DNA from: Gaetbulibacter_B jejuensis
GTDB lineage: Bacteria; Bacteroidota; Bacteroidia; Flavobacteriales; Flavobacteriaceae
DNA length: 64,000 bases
Direction of reading: 5' to 3'
Assembly: GCF_039524015.1 (NCBI RefSeq)
Contig: NZ_BAAAGF010000001.1
Span: 1,409,799 to 1,473,798, forward strand
Under the pieces are notes generated by a model. That model did no database searches. It was not told the DNA's origin and saw only the letters and a program-made list of their open reading frames with translations. The translations under genes and the position numbers were made by a program. Positions 33,454-43,176 of the stretch are shown one piece after another; the first letter of the stretch is position 1, and each line of letters starts with the position of its first letter.

Positions 33454-35448
33454 ATGAAAATTAAACATTTATTAGTTTTAGCCTTTTTTGTCCTAATAGC
33501 CCCAATTATGGTTACTTCTTGTCAGGATGAAGAAATTGAACCAAACCCAGAAAACGAAAACATTATCAACTCTGAAACAGCTCTTGTAAGCCTTATGCAA
33601 TCTACTTCGGCTTATGATGGTTCAGTAGATGATGTTATGGATGAAGCCAATTGTTTATCTGTTAATCTACCTGTGACAGTTGTAGTAAATGGTATAACAA
33701 TTACAATAAACACTCTTGAAGATTTAGGTCTTATTGAAGCCATCTACAATGAGTTTGATAATGATGATGATGTGTTGGAATATATTTTTCCAATAACTAT
33801 TATTTTAAACGATTACACCGAAATTACAATTGAAAACCAAGAGCAGTTGCAAGAGTTTATTGATGAGTGTACTGCTGATGAAGACGTGATTGAATGTATA
33901 GATTTTCAGTATCCAATTTCATTTTCAATGTATGATACAAACTTTCAGGTTATAGATACAGTTGTTATTGGTAGCGATTTTGAATTATATGTGTTTTTAC
34001 AAAGTTTAGAAACCTCTAATAGTGCTGTTGTTCTAGCAAGTTTAAACTTTCCAGTTACAATGGTTTATGCTAATGGAGATACAGTTGAGGTTAATAGTAA
34101 TCAAGAACTTGAAGCTGCTATAAATGCTGCTGAGGAAGAGTGCGATTATGATGATGATGAGGATTGCACACTACAAGAAGTGTCTGAAGCACTACAAGAT
34201 TGTCATTGGGAAATCGCGTCTTACAATGGAGACGATAATTTCATAGATTTTGATTTAGTATTTGGAGGTGGTGGAGCCTTACAAATTAGTGAAGGTGATT
34301 TAACCGAAGTTGTACTAGGTAGCTGGAATTTAGAATCTACAGACCAAGGTATTGTATTGTCAATAGAGCAACTTACAGCTTTTTCACAAGATTTAGGTGG
34401 AGATTGGTTAGTTGTTGATTGTGCTGATGACAGATTTGAACTTGTTAGAACAGTTGAAAACACAACTACCGAAATTGTTATGGAAATCAACTGTGATGAT
34501 AATCAAGTTAGCTGCGACTTTCAAGATGTAAGAGATTACTTAGTGGCTTGTCCACAAATACCAGCTCTAAATGGTTATACTCCATCATTTACAACATTTA
34601 CATTTCATGACTCAAATGAAATATCTACTCTATATGAAAACGATCTTTTATATTCTGGTACTTGGGATATCGCAATGATTGAAGGTGAGTTAAAGGTATT
34701 TATAAACTTTAACGGACTTGAGGATTACAATGGAGAATATGCTGTTGTAGAGTGTAATGAAGACTCGTTAGTATTACAGCAAGGTGAAGAGGTATTAGTG
34801 CTGACCCAGCAATGTACAAGTGACAATCCGTTTGAATGCTTTTCAAATACAGAATATGTAATCTGTGATAATGAAGAGCCTTTTAACGACGGAATAGCAA
34901 CTTTTGATTTATATGAGATTTTCCCAAATTGTAGTAATGATAATATAGAAATGACATTTCATGAAACATTAATGGATGCAGAAACTGGAGTAAATGCTTT
35001 AACCTCGCCTTATAGCAATGTTGTAAGTTCTTCACAAACAATATATGTATCAGCAACATTGGCAGGTGGGAATACATTTGAAATTTTTGAAGTTAATCTT
35101 GTTGTTGAAGATTGTGGTCAAACTTGCTCAGAGCAAGATGTAGATGCATTTCTTTTAGATTGTACTTGGAATGTAGTAAACTACAATGGTAGTGATAATT
35201 TAATAGTTTGGAATCTTGATTTTGAGTCGTCAAATAATATTGTGGTTATTTATACTGAAACTGCAACTATAGATGCAACGTGGACGACCTCTCAAACAAA
35301 CGATGGAGTTATTATTGAGTTTTCTAATGTAGCAGGATCAGATATTCAAGCTATAACTGGCCAATGGCTTGTAGTAGAATGTGAGGAAGATAGGTTGCAG
35401 TTACATCGAGAAAATGATATAATGGTTATTGAAAGAACATGTGATTGA
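33454..35448 (+). CDS. large acidic repeat-built lipoprotein, function unknown
   Basis: 664 residues, very rich in Asp and Glu. A lipoprotein signal ends at C23 (MVTSCQDEE). Four ~45-65-residue repeats follow (starting near 71 NLPVTVVVNG, 112 FPITIILND, 153 YPISFSMYD, 199 FPVTMVYANG), each ending in a helix of the EL-x-x-x-I kind. Then come three ~110-residue modules (near 238, 354 and 558) sharing C-x-x-x-DV...L-x-DC-x-W...NG...W-L-VV-x-C-x-DR/S-x-x-L. A 'CDNEEPFNDGIATFDLYEI' unit of the kind seen in T9SS proteins lies between the last two. Probably surface-exposed; may bind metal or ligand. Divergent from the ECF sigma gene. Confidence 0.82.
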   Translation: MKIKHLLVLAFFVLIAPIMVTSCQDEEIEPNPENENIINSETALVSLMQSTSAYDGSVDDVMDEANCLSVNLPVTVVVNGITITINTLEDLGLIEAIYNEFDNDDDVLEYIFPITIILNDYTEITIENQEQLQEFIDECTADEDVIECIDFQYPISFSMYDTNFQVIDTVVIGSDFELYVFLQSLETSNSAVVLASLNFPVTMVYANGDTVEVNSNQELEAAINAAEEECDYDDDEDCTLQEVSEALQDCHWEIASYNGDDNFIDFDLVFGGGGALQISEGDLTEVVLGSWNLESTDQGIVLSIEQLTAFSQDLGGDWLVVDCADDRFELVRTVENTTTEIVMEINCDDNQVSCDFQDVRDYLVACPQIPALNGYTPSFTTFTFHDSNEISTLYENDLLYSGTWDIAMIEGELKVFINFNGLEDYNGEYAVVECNEDSLVLQQGEEVLVLTQQCTSDNPFECFSNTEYVICDNEEPFNDGIATFDLYEIFPNCSNDNIEMTFHETLMDAETGVNALTSPYSNVVSSSQTIYVSATLAGGNTFEIFEVNLVVEDCGQTCSEQDVDAFLLDCTWNVVNYNGSDNLIVWNLDFESSNNIVVIYTETATIDATWTTSQTNDGVIIEFSNVAGSDIQAITGQWLVVECEEDRLQLHRENDIMVIERTCD

Positions 35449-35498
35449 GTCTTTATACATGTTGAAAAACCTCGTGTTTTTTAGTTTTTAGGTTAGTT

Positions 35499-35534
35499 AA
35501 AAAGGATTGTAATAATTTTACAATCCTTTTTTCG
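35499..35534 (+). terminator. terminator between the lipoprotein and ffh
   Basis: A 14-bp perfect stem (AAAAAGGATTGTAA at 35499-35512 / TTACAATCCTTTTT at 35518-35531) with a 5-nt loop and T tail. Confidence 0.88.
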
Positions 35535-35577
35535 TATAGAATTATTGCTAATACTTCCTTAATACACTACAAATTCT

Positions 35578-35585
35578 TAACTTTG
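35578..35585 (+). promoter_or_regulatory. ffh promoter -7 element
   Basis: TAACTTTG matches TAnnTTTG; predicted leader about 55 nt. Confidence 0.5.
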
Positions 35586-35645
35586 CAACTTTCTAAAAAG
35601 CATTGAAGTTTTTTACCGATATGTACTTAAAAAGTAGAGAGATAT

Positions 35646-36974
35646 ATGTTTAATAATTTAAGTGATAAGTTAGATAAAGCGCTACACGTATTAAAAGGTC
35701 ATGGTAGTATTACTGAGGTTAATGTTGCTGAAACCCTTAAAGAAGTAAGACGAGCGCTTTTAGATGCCGATGTCAATTTTAAAATTGCTAAAGAATTTAC
35801 GAATAAAGTAAAGGAAAAAGCATTAGGTCAAGACGTATTAACAACGTTACAACCAGGACAGTTAATGGTTAAAATCGTTAAAGACGAATTAACCGAACTT
35901 ATGGGTGGAGATGCCGAAGGTATTAACCTTTCAGGAACACCAAGTGTTATATTAATGTCAGGTTTACAGGGTTCAGGTAAAACAACTTTCTCTGGTAAAC
36001 TTGCCAATTATTTAAAAAACAAAAAAACTAAAAAGCCTTTATTAGTAGCCTGTGACGTGTATCGTCCTGCAGCAGTAGATCAGTTGCATGTAGTAGGTGA
36101 ACAAATAAATGTTGAGGTATATAGTGATAAAGGTAACCAAGATCCTGTAGCTATTGCGCAAGCTGGTATTGCTCACGCAAAAGCTAATGGACATAATGTG
36201 GTTATTATAGATACTGCTGGTCGTTTAGCTGTAGATGAAGCGATGATGACCGAAATATCAAACATCCACAAAGCCATTCAGCCACAAGAAACATTATTTG
36301 TTGTAGATTCTATGACAGGTCAAGATGCTGTTAATACAGCAAAAGCATTTAATGATGTTTTAAATTTTGATGGTGTAATTCTTACCAAGTTAGATGGTGA
36401 TACACGTGGTGGAGCAGCTATTTCAATTAAGTCTGTAGTAAATAAACCAATAAAGTTTATTGGTACAGGTGAGAAAATGGAAGCTATTGATGTGTTCTAT
36501 CCTTCTCGTATGGCAGATCGTATTCTAGGAATGGGAGACGTTGTGTCACTTGTAGAAAGAGCTCAAGAGCAGTACGACGAAGAGGAAGCAAGAAAACTTC
36601 AAAAGAAAATTGCAAAAAACCAATTTGGGTTTGATGATTTCTTAAAGCAAATTCAGCAAATCAAGAAAATGGGTAATATGAAAGACCTTATTGGAATGAT
36701 TCCTGGAGCTGGAAAAATGATGAAAGATGTTGATATAGATGATGACGCTTTTAAAGGTATTGAAGCAATTATTCATTCTATGACACCAGCTGAAAGAACT
36801 AACCCGTCAATAATAGATGCAAGCCGAAAAAAACGCATAGGTAAAGGTTCGGGAACCTCGGTACAAGAAGTTAACCAATTGCTTAAGCAGTTTAACCAAA
36901 TGAGCAAGATGATGAAAATGATGCAAGGTGGTGGCGGCAAACGTATGATGCAAGCTATGAAAAACATGAGGTAA
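35646..36974 (+). CDS. ffh: signal recognition particle protein Ffh (SRP54)
   Basis: 442 residues. N domain, GTPase G domain (GLQGSGKTTFSGKLA, CDVYRPAAVDQL, DTAGRLAVDEAMM, TKLDGDTRGGAA) and a methionine-rich M domain from about 300 (GMIPGAGKMMKD, MSKMMKMMQGGGGKRMM) that binds 4.5S RNA and signal sequences. Partner of FtsY at 13885. The 4.5S RNA gene was not found in the window. Confidence 0.97.
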   Translation: MFNNLSDKLDKALHVLKGHGSITEVNVAETLKEVRRALLDADVNFKIAKEFTNKVKEKALGQDVLTTLQPGQLMVKIVKDELTELMGGDAEGINLSGTPSVILMSGLQGSGKTTFSGKLANYLKNKKTKKPLLVACDVYRPAAVDQLHVVGEQINVEVYSDKGNQDPVAIAQAGIAHAKANGHNVVIIDTAGRLAVDEAMMTEISNIHKAIQPQETLFVVDSMTGQDAVNTAKAFNDVLNFDGVILTKLDGDTRGGAAISIKSVVNKPIKFIGTGEKMEAIDVFYPSRMADRILGMGDVVSLVERAQEQYDEEEARKLQKKIAKNQFGFDDFLKQIQQIKKMGNMKDLIGMIPGAGKMMKDVDIDDDAFKGIEAIIHSMTPAERTNPSIIDASRKKRIGKGSGTSVQEVNQLLKQFNQMSKMMKMMQGGGGKRMMQAMKNMR

Positions 36975-37034
36975 CTCATGTTTTTTTATTTCAAATAAGA
37001 TTACAAATAACAACAATACAACACAACTAATAAC

Positions 37035-37913
37035 ATGACAATTCTAGACGGAAAAAAGATTAGTAACGATATCAAAGATGAAATTGCTGCTGAAGTAAAA
37101 AAAATGAAAGCTAAAGGAGAAAAAGTGCCTCATTTAGCGGCAATTATTGTTGGTAACGATGGAGCAAGTTTAACTTACGTAGGAAGTAAAGTAAAAGCTT
37201 GTGAACGTGTTGGTTTCGAGTCTACTTTAGTTAGAATGTCAAATACAACTAGTGAGATTGAATTGTTAGATAAAATTGAAGAACTAAATGAAAATCCAGA
37301 TATTGATGGATTTATTATTCAGTTACCACTACCAAAACAAATTGATACTCAAAAAGTGCTTTTAGCTGTTGATCCTGATAAAGATGTAGATGGATTCCAT
37401 CCTGCAAACTTTGGTAAAATGGCATTGGATATGAGTACTTTTATTCCTGCTACACCTTTTGGCATTTTAGAATTGCTTGATCGTTATGGTGTTGAAACCA
37501 AAGGAAAACACACTGTTGTAATTGGTCGTAGTCATATTGTTGGAAGACCAATGAGTATTTTAATGGGACGTAAAGGTTTCCCAGGAAACTCAACAGTTAC
37601 ATTAACACACAGTCATACAAAAAACATTACACAAATTACTTCTCAAGCAGATATTATCATTTCAGCATTAGGAGTTCCTAATTTCTTAAAAGCAGAAATG
37701 GTTAAGGACGACGCTGTTATTATAGATGTTGGTATTACTAGAGTTCCTGATGAGTCTTCTCCAAAAGGGTATGTGATTACTGGTGATGTCGATTTTGAAA
37801 ATGTAAGTAAAAAAGCAAGTTATATTACACCTGTTCCTGGTGGAGTTGGTCCAATGACTATTGCTATGCTACTTAAAAATACTTTATTAGCTAGAGAAAG
37901 ACATGTGGGTTAA
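37035..37913 (+). CDS. folD: methylenetetrahydrofolate dehydrogenase/cyclohydrolase FolD
   Basis: 292 residues with family marks YVGSKVKACERVGFES (catalytic Lys), DGFIIQLPLPKQID, KDVDGFHPANFGKM, GRSHIVGRPMSILM (NADP loop) and PVPGGVGPMTIAML. It interconverts methylene- and formyl-tetrahydrofolate. It lies 60 nt after ffh and may be co-transcribed. Its stop codon overlaps the convergent rluF-like stop in TTAA. Confidence 0.97.
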   Translation: MTILDGKKISNDIKDEIAAEVKKMKAKGEKVPHLAAIIVGNDGASLTYVGSKVKACERVGFESTLVRMSNTTSEIELLDKIEELNENPDIDGFIIQLPLPKQIDTQKVLLAVDPDKDVDGFHPANFGKMALDMSTFIPATPFGILELLDRYGVETKGKHTVVIGRSHIVGRPMSILMGRKGFPGNSTVTLTHSHTKNITQITSQADIIISALGVPNFLKAEMVKDDAVIIDVGITRVPDESSPKGYVITGDVDFENVSKKASYITPVPGGVGPMTIAMLLKNTLLARERHVG

Positions 37914-38656
37914 GGTCTCCTTTTTTTAGATTGAAATGTTTTGGTTGAACCTTCTAGTAACTCATTAAGTTCATCCATTTCATTTTGAGTAAGTTCGCGA
38001 TAACTCCCAATAGGCATATCTAGCTTTATATTCATAATACGTGTACGCTTTAAGGTTTGTACTTCGTAATTTAAATACTCACACATTCTTCGTATTTGTC
38101 TATTTAGACCTTGTGTTAGAATAATTTTAAATTCGTAGGTGCCAACTTTAGTAACCTTACATTTTTTAGTAACTGTATCTAATATTGGTACACCATTGGA
38201 CATTCTATTAATAAAAGTTTGAGAAATAGGTTTATCAACCGTAACAACATACTCTTTTTCGTGGTTGTTGCTAGCTCTTAATATTTTGTTTACAATATCA
38301 CCATCATCTGTAAGTAGTATTAATCCTTCACTTGGTTTGTCTAAACGACCAATTGGGAAAATACGTTTATGATAGTTGATAAAATCGATAATGTTATCCT
38401 TTTCAACACGAGTATCTGTAGTGCAAACAATACCAACAGGTTTATTAAACGCTAGGTAAGTAAAAGACTTTTTTTTGTTTTCTACAAGTTTGCCATCAAC
38501 ATGTACTTCGTCATCAGGACTAACTTTTGTTCCCATTTCTGGTACTTTACCGTTTATAGTAACTCTACCAGCATCAATAAGTTTATCAGCTGCTCTACGA
38601 GAGCAATAGCCAACTTCACTTAGGTATTTATTAAGACGTTTAAGATTATCTTCCAT
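37910..38656 (-). CDS. rluF: 23S rRNA pseudouridine synthase, RluF type
   Basis: 248 residues from the ATG at 38656 (MEDNLKRLNKYLSEVGYCSR). An in-frame earlier codon at 38674 would place the start inside the promoter, so the later ATG is chosen. An S4 RNA-binding domain (about 1-60) is followed by the RsuA/RluB/E/F catalytic domain with the catalytic Asp in PIGRLDKPSEGLILLT and GLNRQIRRMCEYLNYEV. RluF modifies U2604 of 23S rRNA in E. coli; assignment within the RluB/E/F group is by similarity. Confidence 0.9.
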   Translation of the reverse strand: MEDNLKRLNKYLSEVGYCSRRAADKLIDAGRVTINGKVPEMGTKVSPDDEVHVDGKLVENKKKSFTYLAFNKPVGIVCTTDTRVEKDNIIDFINYHKRIFPIGRLDKPSEGLILLTDDGDIVNKILRASNNHEKEYVVTVDKPISQTFINRMSNGVPILDTVTKKCKVTKVGTYEFKIILTQGLNRQIRRMCEYLNYEVQTLKRTRIMNIKLDMPIGSYRELTQNEMDELNELLEGSTKTFQSKKRRP

Positions 38657-38660
38657 AGTG

Positions 38661-38668
38661 CAAAGATA
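38661..38668 (-). promoter_or_regulatory. rluF-like gene -7 element, 4 nt from the start codon
   Basis: TATCTTTG on the minus strand, separated from the ATG at 38656 by CACT; a leaderless mRNA is predicted. Confidence 0.6.
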
Positions 38669-38676
38669 AAACAAGA

Positions 38677-39504
38677 TTAGGCATCAATAAAATCATTAAT
38701 GTACGAAGTAACAGTATCGTTGTTTAAAGAGTGACCCATGCCTTGTGTAGTAATTAATTTACTGTTTTTAAAACTATTTTTTATAAGCAAAGCATCCTTG
38801 TAAGGGATAATTTGGTCTTGTTCATCATGAATTATTAACCCTTCGGAATTGTTTTGTTTGATATATTCTGAAGACGAAAATTCTTCAGGTTTTACCCCAA
38901 AACGTTCTAGAATTATTGAGTTAATCTTGGTGTTAATACGTTGGTTGTAACCCATCATTTTTGTATACCTACCAAGAATATCTTTAAACTCTGAAGGCGC
39001 TCCAAGCAAGATAAACTTTTTTATAAAAGGAGTTTGGTATTTGTACTGAAAGAAAATAGAAGCCATACCACCAACCGAATGCCCAATGATAATCTCGGGT
39101 TTAAACTTTAATACTGCTACATTAATAAACTCAGAATACAAAATCGCGTTAAAACTTGTGCCTCCAGATTTTCCATGTGCTGGAGCATCTATAGCAATAA
39201 TGTTATAGTCTTTCTTTTTTAGGTTAAGTATAAGGTTTTTCCAACGTGCAGAGTTGCTTTCCCAACCATGTAATAAAAGTATAGTTTTGTTTTTTCCAAC
39301 CCAACGGTAAGTCATTATTGGGATGTTGTCGTACATCAATTCTTCTCTAAATGATGTTTCTAAAAATTCTGTTTGCTCTTCTGTTGCTTTTCCTTTTAAA
39401 GGCATAGAAAATAAAGCCAAAGCTCTATTGGCAGCAAAAGACTTCGATATGTAACTTAGCACGTTTAAGCTAAATCCTAAAAATTTTGCAAGAAGTTGTT
39501 TCAT
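38677..39504 (-). CDS. alpha/beta hydrolase
   Basis: 275 residues of alpha/beta hydrolase fold: oxyanion segment LLLHGWESNSARW, IAIDAPAHGKSGG, nucleophile elbow GHSVGGMA, and catalytic histidine in TQGMGHSLNNDT. The N-terminal ~50 residues are an amphipathic segment that may touch the membrane. Substrate unknown. Its ATG abuts the stop codon of the cupin gene, so the two are likely co-transcribed. Confidence 0.9.
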   Translation of the reverse strand: MKQLLAKFLGFSLNVLSYISKSFAANRALALFSMPLKGKATEEQTEFLETSFREELMYDNIPIMTYRWVGKNKTILLLHGWESNSARWKNLILNLKKKDYNIIAIDAPAHGKSGGTSFNAILYSEFINVAVLKFKPEIIIGHSVGGMASIFFQYKYQTPFIKKFILLGAPSEFKDILGRYTKMMGYNQRINTKINSIILERFGVKPEEFSSSEYIKQNNSEGLIIHDEQDQIIPYKDALLIKNSFKNSKLITTQGMGHSLNNDTVTSYINDFIDA

Positions 39505-39864
39505 TTATTCTCTATTTACTAAATCCATAGAAAATGCTGGTAAGCAAATAGCTAAATATTCACAAGGTTCAGTAAAAGGATTAGAATACTGCACTCTTAC
39601 GTTTTTGTTAATTTTTATGGATTGACCTGCTTTTAAAATTACAACTTCATTTTCAATTATAAATTGTTTTTGTCCTTTAATTATAAACGTGTATTCGTCA
39701 AACTCAGGTGTTTGAAAAGGTTCGCTCCAACCAGGAGGAGCTGTCATGTGTGCAATACTTAGTTGTGAATTGCCATCGGTTGCTAATCCAAAATGTTCTT
39801 TAATTGTTTTTCCATCGGTAGTGGGAACTACAAAAGGAGAGTTTTGTACTGTGTAATTTTTCAT
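39505..39864 (-). CDS. small cupin-domain protein
   Basis: 119 residues with a cupin barrel: PPGWSEPFQTPEFDEYTFIIKGQKQFIIENE and LKAGQSIKINKNVRVQYSN. The usual metal-binding histidines of cupin motif 1 are mostly replaced, so it may bind a ligand without metal. Directly precedes the alpha/beta hydrolase gene. Confidence 0.83.
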   Translation of the reverse strand: MKNYTVQNSPFVVPTTDGKTIKEHFGLATDGNSQLSIAHMTAPPGWSEPFQTPEFDEYTFIIKGQKQFIIENEVVILKAGQSIKINKNVRVQYSNPFTEPCEYLAICLPAFSMDLVNRE

Positions 39865-39932
39865 TTGTGTAAAAAGTTAACCATATACAGCGTTGCTTAT
39901 ATAGTTATGTGCTATTGTTAATTGTTTAGGTG

Positions 39933-40907
39933 CTATTTTAGAGGTTTTCGTTTTATCATACCTCCTTTTAAGTCTTTTACCAATCCCATTATGATAAAAG
40001 CATCTTTGTCTATTTTGTCAATTTCAGTGTGTAGTTTGGCGAGTTCTAATCTGGTTACTACTGTATAAATAATGTCTTTGTCATAACTTTGCCCTTTTCC
40101 TCCATAACCGCCTTTTCCAGCATAAATAGTGCAGGCGCGTCTTAACTTTTCAATAAGCATTGTTCTTAATTCTTCATGTTTTTCAGAAATAATAGTAACG
40201 CCTACATATTCCTCAACACCATCAACCACAAAGTCTACAGTTTTAGCAGCTGCTAAATAGGTTAAAATGGCATATAATGCAGTTTCTATAGAGAGTACGT
40301 AAGCACCAAATGAAAAGATGATGATATTAATAAGCAAAAGAACATCACCAACTGTTAGGGATAATTTTCTGCTTAAATAAATTGCCAACACCTCAGTACC
40401 ATCAATAACGCTTCCGCCTCTCATGGACATTCCTATTCCTAAACCAAGAAAAAAGCCACCAAAAACAGCGATTAGTAGTTTGTCTTCAGTAATGGTAGGA
40501 TAGTCAATATAATGCACTACAAACCCTAGAAAAGCAATGGCAATAATACTTTTTATGGCAAACTTTAGGCTTAATGTTCTTGCTCCTAAGATAAGAAAAG
40601 GTATGTTGACTAGTATAAGTAGAAAACTTAATTCTATGTTTGTGATGTTTTCTAAAAGTAATGAAATACCTGTAGCACCACCATCAATAAAACGATTAGG
40701 TAGTAAAAACCCTTTAAGTCCAAAACCTGCTGAAAACACACCAATAATGATAAAAATATACTCTTTAATGGCATGAGATAACTCTACCTGAAGATTTCTT
40801 ACTACAGGTACAATTTGTCGTTTACTAAACTCGGTAGTAGTCTTTTGGCTAGCTTTGAGTCGTTTGCGAGCAATATCAACTAATATTTTGGAAAAAAATG
40901 GATTCAT
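39933..40907 (-). CDS. YitT family membrane protein (DUF161/DUF2179)
   Basis: 324 residues. A basic N-terminus (1-45), about five or six membrane helices (YIFIIIGVFSAGFGLKGFLLP, GGATGISLLLENIT, GGFFLGLGIGMSMRGGSVIDGTE) and a soluble C-terminal DUF2179 domain (about 230-324, with GKGGYGGKGQSYDKD). Inner-membrane protein of unknown transport or signalling role. Confidence 0.9.
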   Translation of the reverse strand: MNPFFSKILVDIARKRLKASQKTTTEFSKRQIVPVVRNLQVELSHAIKEYIFIIIGVFSAGFGLKGFLLPNRFIDGGATGISLLLENITNIELSFLLILVNIPFLILGARTLSLKFAIKSIIAIAFLGFVVHYIDYPTITEDKLLIAVFGGFFLGLGIGMSMRGGSVIDGTEVLAIYLSRKLSLTVGDVLLLINIIIFSFGAYVLSIETALYAILTYLAAAKTVDFVVDGVEEYVGVTIISEKHEELRTMLIEKLRRACTIYAGKGGYGGKGQSYDKDIIYTVVTRLELAKLHTEIDKIDKDAFIIMGLVKDLKGGMIKRKPLK

Positions 40908-40932
40908 TAATTAAAGTAAACCTATTTAAATC

Positions 40933-41487
40933 CTAATTCCAATGAACAAAAAAGTATTTAATTTTTGCTGTGTCAGGGATTTGAGATTTTTCAATTTTTA
41001 AGTTCATGTCAAATCTCAAATTAGCTGGTAATTCTTTTTTATCAATTGTAAAGGATGCATTAATTTCATCAACCGAAATCACAATAGAATTAATTAAATT
41101 ATTTATTCTTGATACTGTGTAATTGTCTTGTATATCTTTAAAAGTACTTAGTGTTGAAATGTTTTTATCTGTTTTGAATCTAGAGTCGATAATTTGAACA
41201 CTACCAATAGTTGATGTTGAATCTAAAACTTGTTTAGGAGATAAAATCAATAGTTTTTTACCGCCTTTTTCAAACACTTCAATATCACTTTTGTTTTCAA
41301 TAAATTCATCACCTTTTATATAGTTTACAATGGAGTCATTTACAAATAAAGCTTCCAAATCTTTGACTTGGGTAGAGTCGGTTAGTAACCCAATATGTTG
41401 TTTACTAACTTGAAAAGGGTCTTGTTCTTTTTTACAACTTGTTAGAACTAAAGTGAAAATAATAAGGTAAAGCAGGGATTTGTTCAT
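40933..41487 (-). CDS. lipoprotein of unknown function
   Basis: 184 residues with a clear lipoprotein signal (LVLTSCKKEQD, C18). The body is mixed alpha/beta and Asp/Lys-rich with no motif I recognise (QHIGLLTDSTQVKDLEALF, GSVQIIDSRFKTDKNIST). It lies between YitT and the HerA-like ATPase on the same strand; periplasmic. Confidence 0.7.
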   Translation of the reverse strand: MNKSLLYLIIFTLVLTSCKKEQDPFQVSKQHIGLLTDSTQVKDLEALFVNDSIVNYIKGDEFIENKSDIEVFEKGGKKLLILSPKQVLDSTSTIGSVQIIDSRFKTDKNISTLSTFKDIQDNYTVSRINNLINSIVISVDEINASFTIDKKELPANLRFDMNLKIEKSQIPDTAKIKYFFVHWN

Positions 41488-41536
41488 GGTTTTTATTTTA
41501 ATGTTATAGTGTTTTTTAATGTGTTGGTATTGAAGA

Positions 41537-43072
41537 TTATTTTTTCATCACTTTAGTAAGGATGCCAAAAACACTTCTAATAAACGTTGCGCTTGTAAGT
41601 ACTTTTACAACAGGATTCATTCTATTGCTTCTTGTACTCGAAGCTCTTCGTTTTGACCCCGCTTTTTTAAGCTCTTCTTTTTCTTTTCGAGCTTTTTCCT
41701 TAGCTTCTTCAGCCTCAGCACGCTCAATTTTTTCATTTAATATTTCATACGCACTTTCTCTATCGATGGTTTCGTTGTATTTTTTCACCATTTTAGAGCT
41801 AGACAATAAGTTGCTCAATTCAGAATCGGTTAAAACATCCATTCTGCTCATAGGTGCACGCATCATGGTTGCTGCAAGTGGTGTTGGTCTTCCTTTTTCA
41901 TTTAATGCTGAAACTAATGCTTCTCCAGTTCCTAAAGAGGTTAATACTTCAGCGGTATCGTAATATTCAGTATCAGGATAGTTTTGAGCTGTAAGCTTAA
42001 TTGCTTTTCTGTCTTTAGCTGTAAATGCTCTTAACGCATGTTGAACTTTTAAACCTAATTGACTTAGGACAGCTTCAGGAACATCAGTAGGGTTTTGTGT
42101 TACAAAATACAACCCAACACCTTTACTTCGTATTAATTTTACAATGCTTTCTATTTGATCTAATAGAGCGTCAGAAGCTTCATTGAAAATTAAATGTGCT
42201 TCGTCAATAAACATGATTAATTCTGGTCGTCCTGTATCGCCTTGTTCAGGGAAAGTAGAATAGATTTCAGCCAAGAGACTCAACATAAAAGTTGAAAACA
42301 GTTTTGGTCTGTCTTGTATGTCAGTCAACCTAATAATGTTTATGTAACCTCTACCATCATCAGCAATTCTAAGTAAGTCTTGGGTGTCAAAAGATTTTTC
42401 TCCAAAAAACAAGTCGCCACCTTGTTGCTCTAGCTCAACAATTTTTCTAAGAATTGCTCCTGTAGATGCTGTTGAAATTCGGCCATATTCCTCTTGAAAT
42501 TCGTCTTTACCTTCGGAAGTAGAATATTGTAGTATTTTTTTAAAGTCTTTTAAGTCTAAAAGTGGAAGTTTATTATCGTCACAATATTTAAAAATAACCG
42601 AAATGATTCCAGCTTGGGTTTCTGTTACATCTAAAATTCTTGAAATAAGTACAGGACCAAATTCGCTAACGGTTGCTCTTAGTCTTACACCATCTTGTTC
42701 AGATAATGTCATTACTTCAACAGGAAACGATTTAGCCTCAAAAGGTAAACCGATAGCCTCATGACGTTCGTCAATTTTAACGTGTCCAGGACTAGGTTGT
42801 GCTAAGCCACTTAGGTCTCCTTTAATATCCATCAATAACACAGGAACACCTTTTTCGCTAAGATTTTCAGCTAAAACTTGTAGTGTTTTTGTTTTTCCAG
42901 TACCTGTAGCTCCAGCAATAAGTCCATGTCTATTCATGGTTTTAAGCGGAACATTTACATAGGCGTTTTTTATAGTTTCACCATCCAACATGGCAGAGCC
43001 AAGTGTAATGAATTCACCTTTATTGGTGTTTCCTTCGGTAATGTGGTTAAAGAATTCTTCGTTTCTGCTCAT
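41537..43072 (-). CDS. HerA-like ATPase (DUF853/YjgR family)
   Basis: 511 residues. P loop GATGTGKTKTLQVLAENL near 32, LLMDIKGDLSGLAQPS, Walker B LIMFIDEAHLIF, and a sensor region GVGLYFVTQNPTDVPE. The C-terminus has a Glu/Lys coiled coil (about 430-475) and a basic, Ser/Arg-rich tail. The family is related to HerA/FtsK translocases; its biological role is poorly known. No nuclease partner (NurA) or defence gene lies beside it, so a defence role is not supported. Confidence 0.9.
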   Translation of the reverse strand: MSRNEEFFNHITEGNTNKGEFITLGSAMLDGETIKNAYVNVPLKTMNRHGLIAGATGTGKTKTLQVLAENLSEKGVPVLLMDIKGDLSGLAQPSPGHVKIDERHEAIGLPFEAKSFPVEVMTLSEQDGVRLRATVSEFGPVLISRILDVTETQAGIISVIFKYCDDNKLPLLDLKDFKKILQYSTSEGKDEFQEEYGRISTASTGAILRKIVELEQQGGDLFFGEKSFDTQDLLRIADDGRGYINIIRLTDIQDRPKLFSTFMLSLLAEIYSTFPEQGDTGRPELIMFIDEAHLIFNEASDALLDQIESIVKLIRSKGVGLYFVTQNPTDVPEAVLSQLGLKVQHALRAFTAKDRKAIKLTAQNYPDTEYYDTAEVLTSLGTGEALVSALNEKGRPTPLAATMMRAPMSRMDVLTDSELSNLLSSSKMVKKYNETIDRESAYEILNEKIERAEAEEAKEKARKEKEELKKAGSKRRASSTRSNRMNPVVKVLTSATFIRSVFGILTKVMKK

Positions 43073-43163
43073 TATTCAAAAAATTTCTATAAAAATACTA
43101 ATCTAGAATTAATCCTACAGAAAATCTTTTTAACATTTTAACACTAAACTTCTAATAGTAACT

Positions 43164-43171
43164 TATCTTTG
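43164..43171 (+). promoter_or_regulatory. queE promoter -7 element, 5 nt from the start codon
   Basis: TATCTTTG followed by CGGCA and the queE ATG; a leaderless mRNA is predicted. Confidence 0.62.
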
Positions 43172-43176
43172 CGGCA

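Noticed and set aside
41537..43072. HerA-like ATPase as part of a defence system
   Set aside because: No NurA, Sir2 or other defence partner lies beside it; neighbours are a lipoprotein gene and queE, and the domain type is DUF853/YjgR.
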